Source: Acidobacteriota bacterium (lineage in GTDB: Bacteria > Acidobacteriota > UBA6911 > RPQK01 > JAPXNP01). Taken from it: DNA of 5,861 nucleotides. Positions 1 through 5,365 of the stretch are shown here, piece by piece; the first letter of the stretch is position 1; each line of letters opens with the position of its first letter. A program made the translations under genes and the position numbers. The notes beneath the pieces were generated by a model. That model made no database searches. It had not been told where the DNA came from and saw only the letters and a list, made by a program, of their open reading frames with translations. The DNA lies in the NCBI GenBank assembly GCA_030614585.1, contig JAUWTT010000279.1, forward strand, positions 1-5,861. Reading direction: 5' to 3'.

Positions 1-1740
1 GAAGAGGGACGTTTCCGCTTGAACGACCCTGTGTCGAACTATATCCCGGAATTCAAGAACGCTCGGGTACTAGTGCCCGAGGCTGCTGGACACGATGATC
101 CGTCAATGCCGGCCTCACGAGAGATCACGGTTCATGACCTGCTCACACACACTTCTGGGTTGACTTATCACTGGAACCCTTACTTCGCGGACTACTACAA
201 TGAGGCCAAGCTGCCCCACGGACTGTCCCTCTGGCCGGGCCCTCTTGGTGAGAAGATCCGACAATTGGCACTGATGCCATTGGCCAATCATCCCGGGGAG
301 GCCTGGGAGTACGGAATGAATACCGATGTTCTGGGCTACCTCGTGGAAGTATTGTCCGGGACGACTCTGAACGAATTCCTTGAGGACAGGATCTTCAAAC
401 CGCTCGGCATGGAAGATACACATTTCTACTTGCCGACCGAAAAGGTCCGTCGTTTAGCTACTGTTTACAGCCCCGGGGATAGTTCCGGGCTTCGAGAATC
501 AGGGGGAGAGGAGGTTCGTGAGGGAACCTTGATTTACTCCGTTGACTACCCGTATGACGGCCCAAAGAACTACTATTCAGGGGGAGGGGGTCTCTGCTCG
601 ACTGCGAATGATTACTTTCGATTTGCACAGATGATGCTCGAGCGGGGTGAGTGGGGCGGGAGCCGATTTCTTGGCCTAAAAACGGTGGAATTAACTTACA
701 GCCTCTTCTGTATTGAACTCGAGAGTGGAGAGATTCTCTGGAAGCGTGACTTCTTTTATGGCCCCCCTCCGGTTGGACGGCACCGAAAGAACAGCTACAC
801 TTCGGAAACCCCAGTAACCGACGGAGAGCGAATCTACGTCTATGTTGCCTTTCTCGGTCTTTACGCCTTCGACTTTGAGGGCAACCAATTGTGGTCTACA
901 CCGCTCAAACCAAACAAGGTATATCTTGACTTTGGATGTGGGGCCTCACCAGCGCAGCACGGCGACCAGTTATTCATCCTCAATGACAACGAAGAGGAGA
1001 GTTACATCGCAGCCTTCGACAAGCGGACCGGTGAGCCACTTTGGCGGACCTTGCGGACTGGGTTGGGTTCTGATCGAATACGATCCGGTTGGTCGACGCC
1101 ATTTGTCTGGGAAAACGAGCGGCGTACGGAAATCGTCACCCAGGGTCCGGGAGCGGTGATCAGCTATAGTTTGGATGGCTCCGAACTGTGGCGAATGGGA
1201 CGCATGTCGCTCATGTCGATCCAGAGCCCTTTCGCTTGGGAGGGTTTACTGTACGTGACTGCGGGATCTGCAAGAGAGTCGAATAAGCCAATCGCAGCTA
1301 TTCGACCTGGAGCAGCCGGGGATATCACCCCTGACGAGAAGAGTAACAAGAATGACTATGTCGTTTGGTACAACCGTGTGGCGGGAGGTACCTATCTGCC
1401 AACACCTGTGATCTACGGTGGGGGCTTATACGTTCTTTCTGACAAGGGGATTTTCTCCCGATATGATCCCAAGACGGGCCAACTGACCTATAAGTCTCGG
1501 ATTCACCGGACCGCCCACAACTTCACCTCGTCTCCATGGGCCTACAACCAGATGGTCTTCTGTATCAACGAAGAGGGCCATACGTTCGTCATCAGAGCAG
1601 GCGAGGAGTTTGAGCTGCTGGGTATCAATCCCCTTGAGGATTTCACCCTGGCAACTCCGGCCATTGCTGGAGATCGACTCTTAATACGCACTCAGAGCAA
1701 GTTGTACTCGATCCGTAACTTGAGTGGTTCCGGGAACTAG
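1..1740 (+). CDS. 5'-truncated serine hydrolase (beta-lactamase family) fused in frame to a PQQ-like beta-propeller
   Basis: The reading frame is open from base 1 (first residues EEGRFRLNDPVSNYIPEF), so the gene starts upstream; the TTG at 19 is internal. Counting residues from base 19, residues 1-225 match class C beta-lactamase/esterase-type serine hydrolases: LLTHTSGL (41-48), a YGMN segment (98-101) where the family has its Tyr motif, a GYLVEVLSGTTLNEFLEDRIFKPLGM segment (106-131) and YYSGGGGLCSTANDY (185-199). The catalytic SxxK would lie before the window. The usual C-terminal third with the third active-site motif (HxG/KTG) is absent. From about residue 228 to 573 the protein is a BamB/PQQ-type propeller with repeated blades (SGEILWKRDF, TGEPLWRT, DGSELWRM, TGQLTYKS) and the family signatures SETPVTDGERIYVY, NDNEEESY, SGWSTPFVW and LLIRTQSKLYSIR. 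Both families are usually exported. Each half looks incomplete at the join, so this may be a deletion fusion, a decaying gene or an assembly chimera. The family calls are firm; the function of the fused protein is unknown. Confidence 0.85.
   Translation, partial: EEGRFRLNDPVSNYIPEFKNARVLVPEAAGHDDPSMPASREITVHDLLTHTSGLTYHWNPYFADYYNEAKLPHGLSLWPGPLGEKIRQLALMPLANHPGEAWEYGMNTDVLGYLVEVLSGTTLNEFLEDRIFKPLGMEDTHFYLPTEKVRRLATVYSPGDSSGLRESGGEEVREGTLIYSVDYPYDGPKNYYSGGGGLCSTANDYFRFAQMMLERGEWGGSRFLGLKTVELTYSLFCIELESGEILWKRDFFYGPPPVGRHRKNSYTSETPVTDGERIYVYVAFLGLYAFDFEGNQLWSTPLKPNKVYLDFGCGASPAQHGDQLFILNDNEEESYIAAFDKRTGEPLWRTLRTGLGSDRIRSGWSTPFVWENERRTEIVTQGPGAVISYSLDGSELWRMGRMSLMSIQSPFAWEGLLYVTAGSARESNKPIAAIRPGAAGDITPDEKSNKNDYVVWYNRVAGGTYLPTPVIYGGGLYVLSDKGIFSRYDPKTGQLTYKSRIHRTAHNFTSSPWAYNQMVFCINEEGHTFVIRAGEEFELLGINPLEDFTLATPAIAGDRLLIRTQSKLYSIRNLSGSGN
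682..714 (+). other. Junction between hydrolase part and propeller part
   Basis: The sequence changes from a hydrolase-like stretch (SRFLGLKTVEL, resembling the family's 'LL..KTVELM' helix) to a propeller strand (LFCIELESGEILWK) within about ten codons. There is no linker, stop or frame change. The hydrolase should continue for roughly another 100 residues with its third catalytic motif. The propeller family normally has a signal peptide and a first blade ahead of this strand. The breakpoint itself cannot be placed to the base; the residues most like a seam are ELTYSLF. Confidence 0.6.
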
Positions 1741-1977
1741 TTAGAATTCGATTGCTTCAGACTCGGGTAGACCCGACAGAATCAACAACTTCTGAAAAGT
1801 GAATAGGGGGGAATCGAAAACCAACCTGTCCCTTTCACATCCCTTTCAATAACGGGTCAAACGGAGGGAATAGTAGTTGAGGTCGTTCGGGAGGGTTGTA
1901 GCGAGTTTATGGAGCCTTCTACTCTCCATTTGCATGATCCTGTGAGAACGAATCGCGCTGTGCTAGACTTCGAGATT
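1741..1977. other. Non-coding stretch upstream of the YjbQ gene
   Basis: No convincing gene is seen in these 237 bases. A small hairpin, TCGGG-TAGA-CCCGA (1763-1776), follows the stop at 1740 but has no T-run, so it is at best a weak terminator. The 9-mer TCCCTTTCA occurs twice (1829-1837 and 1840-1848), with an 11-base period. A GGGAGGG run (1889-1895) lies ahead of an alternative in-frame ATG at 1909. No good -35/-10 pair was found, only a TGCTAGACT (1961-1969) that resembles an extended -10. If translation began at 1909, the last 69 bases would be coding. Confidence 0.5.
1829..1848. repeat. 9-nt direct repeat TCCCTTTCA x2, 11-nt period
   Basis: Two exact copies of TCCCTTTCA are separated by CA. 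The one-helical-turn spacing is compatible with a tandem protein-binding site upstream of the YjbQ gene, but chance cannot be excluded for a repeat this short. Confidence 0.35.
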
Positions 1978-2409
1978 ATGTTGGTAAAGGACTTCTCCCT
2001 GTCGCTAAATACCAAGGGTTTCTGCCATGTTGTGGACATCACCGCTCAGGTACAGGAGAAGATCCTGGAGAGTGGAGCAAAAAAGGGGGTGGTGACCATT
2101 TTCGTTGTCGGTTCGACAGGTGGCATAACAACGGTGGAGTACGAACCGGGCCTCGTGAATGACCTGGAGGAACTTTTTAACCGGATAGCACCTCCGACCA
2201 CCGAGTATCATCACGAAGAGACCTGGCATGACGGGAATGGTTTTTCACATGTTCGGGCCTCTCTGTTGAAGCCATCTCTGGCGGTTCCTTTCGTCAACGG
2301 CCGAATGAGGCTCGGGACTTGGCAGCAAATCGTAGTTCTGGATTTCGACAATCGTTCGCGTCATCGTGAAGTTGCGATTCAAGTTATGGGCACGGCTGGG
2401 GACGAGTGA
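1978..2409 (+). CDS. yjbQ: YjbQ/UPF0047 family protein (secondary thiamine-phosphate synthase family)
   Basis: The 143-residue product matches the YjbQ/UPF0047 fold along its whole length. It has the start KDFSLSLNTKGFCHVVDITAQVQ (4-26), GSTGGITTVEYEPGLVNDL (45-63) where other members have an HTTA-type motif, HHEETWHDGNGFSHVRASLL (78-97) with the conserved histidines and D/N, and LGTWQQIVVLDFD (112-124). YjbQ of E. coli can stand in weakly for ThiE, joining the HMP-pyrophosphate and thiazole-phosphate parts of thiamine, but the physiological role is unsettled. The protein is probably cytosolic; no signal peptide is seen. The start at 1978 was chosen because family members are about 138-140 residues and the conserved part begins here. 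An in-frame ATG at 1909 would add 23 residues (MEPSTLHLHDP...) with no family match. Neither start has a well-placed ribosome site (GGGAGGG lies 13 bases before 1909; only GAG precedes 1978). No thiamine genes or TPP riboswitch are visible nearby. Confidence 0.88.
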   Translation: MLVKDFSLSLNTKGFCHVVDITAQVQEKILESGAKKGVVTIFVVGSTGGITTVEYEPGLVNDLEELFNRIAPPTTEYHHEETWHDGNGFSHVRASLLKPSLAVPFVNGRMRLGTWQQIVVLDFDNRSRHREVAIQVMGTAGDE

Positions 2410-2410
2410 G

Positions 2411-2441
2411 CGGTTAACGGTTAACGGTATTCGGTGAACGG
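2411..2441. repeat. Heptameric tandem array CGGTNNN x4
   Basis: Four units follow one another with a strict 7-base period: CGGTTAA, CGGTTAA, CGGTATT and CGGTGAA, closed by CGG. The array begins one base after the YjbQ stop codon. The GTTAAC steps are self-complementary. The period is visible directly; any function is unknown. Confidence 0.7.
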
Positions 2442-2466
2442 GGGAATCGGTCTGGTTGTCGGCCTG

Positions 2467-2492
2467 TCCTCCATAGCCTTGGCGAAGGAGGA
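2467..2492. repeat. Imperfect palindromic repeat element (TCCTCC...GGAGGA)
   Basis: TCCTCC (2467-2472) can pair with GGAGGA (2487-2492) around the core ATAGCCTTGGCGAA; CCTTGGCGAAGG inside it can form a short alternative hairpin. I recall very similar CCATAGCCTTGGCGAAGG elements as dispersed intergenic repeats in several environmental phyla. On the reverse strand they translate to SFAKAMED, as here. That link rests on memory and was not searched. Confidence 0.5.
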
Positions 2493-2549
2493 TGCTTGCA
2501 CCACCCTCTTTCCCAAAGGTTCATTGCCCAGCGTCTTTGCGAGCTTTGC

Positions 2550-2591
2550 GTGAGAACTATTTCTCTCACCCAATGACGTAAGACGTGAGAG
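2550..2591. repeat. Competing inverted repeats GTGAGA / TCTCAC / GTGAGAG
   Basis: TCTCAC (2564-2569) can pair either with GTGAGA (2550-2555, 8-base loop) or, extended to CTCTCAC (2563-2569), with GTGAGAG (2585-2591, 15-base loop). The two stems are mutually exclusive. The preceding GCGTCTTTGCGAGCTTTGCGTGAGA (2531-2555) resembles the widespread 'ACGCAAAG' intergenic repeat type read on the other strand. No T-run follows, so a terminator is not supported. Confidence 0.4.
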
Positions 2592-2692
2592 GCCAGTGGT
2601 GGACACACAGAGTTAGAGAGTGCGGTTGGCGGAGGAAGCACTTTTCGAATTGTCTTACCTGCAGCCGGCTCAATAGGGATCTAGAATCGTTT

Positions 2693-2700
2693 AGAAGGGG
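2693..2700 (+). promoter_or_regulatory. Ribosome binding site of the lipoprotein gene
   Basis: AGAAGGGG lies 4 bases before the ATG at 2705 and 7 bases before the second ATG at 2708. It supports a start here rather than at the upstream in-frame ATG at 2585. Spacing slightly favours 2708. Confidence 0.55.
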
Positions 2701-2704
2701 CAGT

Positions 2705-3433
2705 ATGATGAGTCAAGCGAGTTTGTTATTAGCTGTTTTTATGGCAGTTTCGATGATTGGGTGTGATACCACGACCGGTGAGGCGAGTCTCGGTCATTCG
2801 GCACGAGGTCCTGAAGCCGAACTTGAACAGACGGGTTCTCCAACTTTGCAGAACACAGAAGGCACCTTCGACGACGTGGAAGTGGGGAGACTACCGGCTG
2901 GGTGGAAGGTTGAAGCTAACCACCCCAAGGGAAGACCAGCGGACTGGTCCGTGCAAAAAGACGCCACCGCTCCCTCAGGTGGCCAGGTGCTGGCACTGGA
3001 GATCAATGATTACAATCGCGGCACCTTTAATATATGTTGGACCAATCAGAGCTCCTTCCAAGATGGCATTGTGGAAGTGAAAGTCAAGGCGAGGGAAGGC
3101 AGTGTCGATCAGGGTGGAGGGCCGATTTGGAGAGTGCAGGACAAAGACAATTACTACATCGCTCGCTGGAATCCACTGGAAGACAACTTTCGTGTTTACT
3201 ATGTCAAAGAGAGTAAGCGGGTTCAGCTCGGCAGCGCCACTGCAGAGCTCCCGGCTGATCAGTGGCATACGATTACTATTCACCACCATGGAAATCAGAT
3301 TCTTGCGTACCTGAATGGTGAGAAGCAATTGGAACTGAGTGACTCGACATTTCCCGGAGCCGGAGGAGTCGGGATATGGACAAAGGCAGATGCTGCCTCG
3401 TCTTTTGACGATTTTGAAATCAAGGATAAATGA
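2705..3433 (+). CDS. Lipoprotein with DUF1080/LamG-like (concanavalin-fold) domain
   Basis: The 242-residue product begins with a hydrophobic signal (ASLLLAVFMAVSMIGC, 5-20) ending in a lipobox MIGC, so Cys20 is the likely lipidated residue. A low-complexity linker follows (to about 54). The domain then runs from FDDVEVGRLPAGW (55-67) to FDDFEI (234-239). Typical marks are TAPSGGQVLALEI (88-100), GGGPIWRVQDKDNYY (137-151), NPLEDNFRVYYVK (156-168), LPADQWHTI (182-190) and GGVGIWTKADA (220-230). These fit a family of secreted, DUF1080/LamG-like jelly-roll proteins, relatives of which bind or cleave sugars. I see no catalytic signature, so a glycan-binding or structural role at the outer membrane is only an inference. 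The start was set by the ribosome site and signal peptide; an upstream in-frame ATG at 2585 would add 40 non-signal-like residues. Unusually, the signal has no Lys/Arg before the hydrophobic core. The next gene starts 89 bases downstream on the same strand. Confidence 0.8.
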   Translation: MMSQASLLLAVFMAVSMIGCDTTTGEASLGHSARGPEAELEQTGSPTLQNTEGTFDDVEVGRLPAGWKVEANHPKGRPADWSVQKDATAPSGGQVLALEINDYNRGTFNICWTNQSSFQDGIVEVKVKAREGSVDQGGGPIWRVQDKDNYYIARWNPLEDNFRVYYVKESKRVQLGSATAELPADQWHTITIHHHGNQILAYLNGEKQLELSDSTFPGAGGVGIWTKADAASSFDDFEIKDK

Positions 3434-3522
3434 AAGTTAGCGAGGGCCTTTGCCCTGCCCCATTCTCAGACAGCAGGTTTTGAGGTAGTGTTGAACTCTT
3501 GTAGGTTGGGGGAGGGACGCTG
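3434..3522. other. Short spacer with a small hairpin
   Basis: AGGGC-CTTT-GCCCT (3443-3456) forms a perfect 5-bp hairpin ten bases after the lipoprotein stop. It is followed by GCCCC rather than a T-run, so an intrinsic terminator is doubtful and read-through into the barrel gene is possible. The 3' end carries the barrel gene's ribosome site. Confidence 0.35.
3508..3516 (+). promoter_or_regulatory. Ribosome binding site of the beta-barrel gene
   Basis: GGGGGAGGG ends 6 bases before the GTG at 3523. It is the strongest Shine-Dalgarno-like run in the window and decides for the GTG start, which gives a complete signal peptide. Confidence 0.7.
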
Positions 3523-4284
3523 GTGAGACACGCTCTACTGAGCAGCACTTCCATAATGACGCTTCTTCTTGTAGGAGGAATCGCTTCAAAGCCGGCGGCA
3601 GCACAGGGTGGGCCACCGCTTCTGACCGATGATCCCGGGACTCCGGGTGACGGTGTTTGGGAAATCAACATCGCTTTGACCATCGAGCAAATTAGAAAGC
3701 AAAGGGTCTACGAAGCCCCTCTTCTGGACCTCAATTACGGTTATGGCCAAAACGTCCAGTTGAAGTTCGAGGTCCCCTGGCTGCTGCTGGAAAACTCACC
3801 GGATTCCTTGCGCTCGGGACTGGGTAACCCAAAGGTCGGTGTAAAATGGCGTTTCCTCGAGGAAGACTCAGCAGGAGCCGCGGTTTCCGTCTATCCGCAA
3901 TTCGCTTTCAGTAACTCTTGTGCTGTTGACAGGGGGTTGACTGAGGAAGGTTTCGAGCTCCTGATTCCACTTCAGATCGCAAAGAATCTTGGCCCTCTCT
4001 CCGCTAATTTGGAGGTGGGTTACGCAGCCTTTCACCACACCGAGGATGTATGGGTCTACGGAGTAGCCCTGGGACGTGAATTCCCCCGCTTTGAGTTGAT
4101 CGGGGAAATTCGTGGTGCTGCGCTGCGTGACCTGAGCGGCAGCGAACTGGTCTTTACCGTTGGCAGTCGAACTGATTTAACCCGCTTCCTGACTCTTCTG
4201 GCCAGTGTGGGGCGAAGCTTGCGGGGTTCAGAGGAAGGGGGGCCTGATCTTTTGGCCTATATTGGAATGCAATTCATTTTTTGA
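3523..4284 (+). CDS. Outer-membrane beta-barrel, MetA/phenol-degradation-type transporter family
   Basis: The 253-residue product starts with GTG and a signal peptide (hydrophobic 11-20; KPAAAQ, with cleavage likely after Ala27). TDDPGTPGDGVWEINIAL (35-52) follows, the N-terminal signature I associate with the 'MetA-pathway of phenol degradation' barrel family, then alternating amphipathic strands: LLDLNYGYGQNVQLKFEVPW (67-86), SGLGNPKVGVKWRFL (98-112), AAVSVYPQFAFS (119-130) and SANLEVGYAAF (160-170). The chain ends in GMQFIF, with a terminal Phe as in the BamA-recognised C-terminal signal of barrels. Members are thought to let small hydrophobic or other solutes cross the outer membrane, but few are tested. 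The gene ends 7 bases before the binding-protein gene, which suggests translational coupling and a shared role in uptake. The barrel class is well supported; the substrate is not known. Confidence 0.82.
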   Translation: MRHALLSSTSIMTLLLVGGIASKPAAAQGGPPLLTDDPGTPGDGVWEINIALTIEQIRKQRVYEAPLLDLNYGYGQNVQLKFEVPWLLLENSPDSLRSGLGNPKVGVKWRFLEEDSAGAAVSVYPQFAFSNSCAVDRGLTEEGFELLIPLQIAKNLGPLSANLEVGYAAFHHTEDVWVYGVALGREFPRFELIGEIRGAALRDLSGSELVFTVGSRTDLTRFLTLLASVGRSLRGSEEGGPDLLAYIGMQFIF

Positions 4285-4291
4285 GTACGTC

Positions 4292-5365
4292 ATGAAAAAC
4301 AACGAGTTTTACAACAACCTTGAAAAGAGCAAGTCCTCAGGAAGCAATCCGCAGTCTGGTCGGCTTGCTGCTCTGATTTTCGTTTTGATTGTCCTTTGCG
4401 CTCATTGCGCTCTGCCTGAATCGGAAAGAGGGCAGGTTGTCGCTTATGTGAGTGAAGACCAGGTGTTCTCGGAACCGATTCTCCGAGAGTTTGAAACAGA
4501 GACCGGCATCAAGGTGAATGCCGTCTTTGACACGGAAGAAACCAAGAGTACCGGTGTTTTGAATCGCTTAGTTGCCGAGAAGAACAACCCACAAGCAGAT
4601 GTGTTCTGGGCCAATGAACCAATCCGAGCCGAAATCTTGAAACAACAGGGGATCAGCGCACCTTACATTTCGTTAAGTGCAGCTGGAATTCCGGACATTT
4701 TCAAGGATCCTCAAGGGCACTGGACGGGCTTTTCGGCCCGAACCAGGGTCTTGGTTGTCCACCAGAAAGTTGAGATTCCTCCAGACTCGATCCAGGCCTT
4801 TACCGACCCACATTGGAGAGGCCAGGGCGTTATCGCCAATCCTCTGTTTGGAACGACCACGACAGCTCTAGCTGCCCTCTTTACTTCCTGGGGTGGCGAG
4901 CGTGCGAAGGCATTTTTGCAAGAACTGAAACAGAACGACATCAGACTGTCAAGCAGTAACGGAGAAAGTGCTGATCTTGTCGCCGCAGGTGAATTTGCAT
5001 TTAGTCTGGTGGACAGTGACGACGCAGTCAGTCGAATGCGACAGGGGAGACCCATAAGGATGGTCCATCCAGATCAGGGTGAGGATCAGATTGGCTGTCT
5101 GGTTCTGCCTAATGCAGTTGTGTTGATAAAGGGGGGGGGCAATCCTGAAAACGGGAAGAGGCTGATCGATTACCTGCTCTCTAAGGAAACTGAACGCAGG
5201 TTGGCTCTCTCGGACGCAGCTCAGATTCCACTGCACGCTGGAGTCGAATCACCTCCGGAGATGCCCTCCATTGAAGACCTCAAGACGATGCAAGTCGACT
5301 ATGCCAAAGTGGCCGGCAAAATGAAGGAGATCATGCCTTTTCTTAAGGAGTGGGTGGGCTATTGA
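4292..5365 (+). CDS. ABC transporter substrate-binding protein, iron(III)-type superfamily
   Basis: The 357-residue product fits the periplasmic binding proteins of ferric/thiamine/phosphonate-type importers. A hydrophobic segment (LAALIFVLIVLC, 25-36) is followed by the mature start GQVVAYVSEDQVFSEPILREFETETGIKV (46-74). Other marks are NPQADVFWANEP (99-110), HWTGFSARTRVLVV (143-156), IANPLFGTTTTALAALF (181-197), GEFAFSLVDSDDA (233-245), PNAVVLIKGGGNPENGKRLIDYLLS (273-297) and AAQIPLHAGV (309-318). It would deliver its ligand to the permease encoded next. Ferric-binding members carry adjacent tyrosines in the segment where this protein has DSDDA (241-245), so Fe(III) should not be assumed. 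The export signal is odd: a 24-residue basic/polar front and LCAHC (35-39), which is not a good lipobox. ATG 4292 was chosen because it lies just after the barrel stop and is the first Met before the hydrophobic segment. Its Shine-Dalgarno is weak, consistent with coupling. A nine-G run lies in the coding sequence (5131-5139). Confidence 0.88.
   Translation: MKNNEFYNNLEKSKSSGSNPQSGRLAALIFVLIVLCAHCALPESERGQVVAYVSEDQVFSEPILREFETETGIKVNAVFDTEETKSTGVLNRLVAEKNNPQADVFWANEPIRAEILKQQGISAPYISLSAAGIPDIFKDPQGHWTGFSARTRVLVVHQKVEIPPDSIQAFTDPHWRGQGVIANPLFGTTTTALAALFTSWGGERAKAFLQELKQNDIRLSSSNGESADLVAAGEFAFSLVDSDDAVSRMRQGRPIRMVHPDQGEDQIGCLVLPNAVVLIKGGGNPENGKRLIDYLLSKETERRLALSDAAQIPLHAGVESPPEMPSIEDLKTMQVDYAKVAGKMKEIMPFLKEWVGY
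5345..5350 (+). promoter_or_regulatory. Ribosome binding site of the permease gene
   Basis: AAGGAG lies inside the end of the binding-protein gene, 11 bases before the TTG at 5362. It supports the TTG that overlaps the preceding stop codon. Confidence 0.55.

Larger units (their letters stand above)
2410..2704. other. Repeat-rich non-coding region between the YjbQ and lipoprotein genes
   Basis: I see no gene on either strand in these 295 bases. The short reverse-strand open frames translate to low-quality, repeat-derived peptide (for example SSFAKAMEDRP) and have no family signature. The region holds a 7-nt tandem array (2411-2441), an imperfect hairpin element (2467-2492) and a block with competing GTGAGA/TCTCAC stems (2550-2591). 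The last ~110 bases carry no recognised element except the ribosome site at 2693-2700. Such content suggests degraded intergenic repeats rather than regulatory DNA dedicated to one gene. Confidence 0.6.

Noticed and set aside
1741..1977. TPP riboswitch upstream of the YjbQ gene
   Set aside because: No TPP-box-like CUGAGA/ACCUGA arrangement with supporting stems was found in this stretch.
2414..2641. Reverse-strand open frames of 61-75 codons in the intergenic region
   Set aside because: They translate repeat-like DNA (SSFAKAMEDRP and similar), have no family signature and overlap each other in different frames.
2650..2687. Sigma70-type promoter (TTGTCT with TAGAAT) before the lipoprotein gene
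   Set aside because: The two hexamers are 26 bases apart, and the transcript would start inside the ribosome site.
2585..2704. An N-terminal extension of the lipoprotein from ATG 2585
   Set aside because: The 40 added residues are rich in Arg, Cys and Trp and would bury the signal peptide; a ribosome site at 2693-2700 supports 2705/2708.
3443..3456. Intrinsic terminator after the lipoprotein gene
   Set aside because: The 5-bp hairpin is short and is followed by GCCCC with no T-run.
4205..4291. An earlier start of the binding protein at ATG 4205 inside the barrel gene
   Set aside because: The added 29 residues are the barrel's C-terminal codons read in another frame and resemble nothing in the family.
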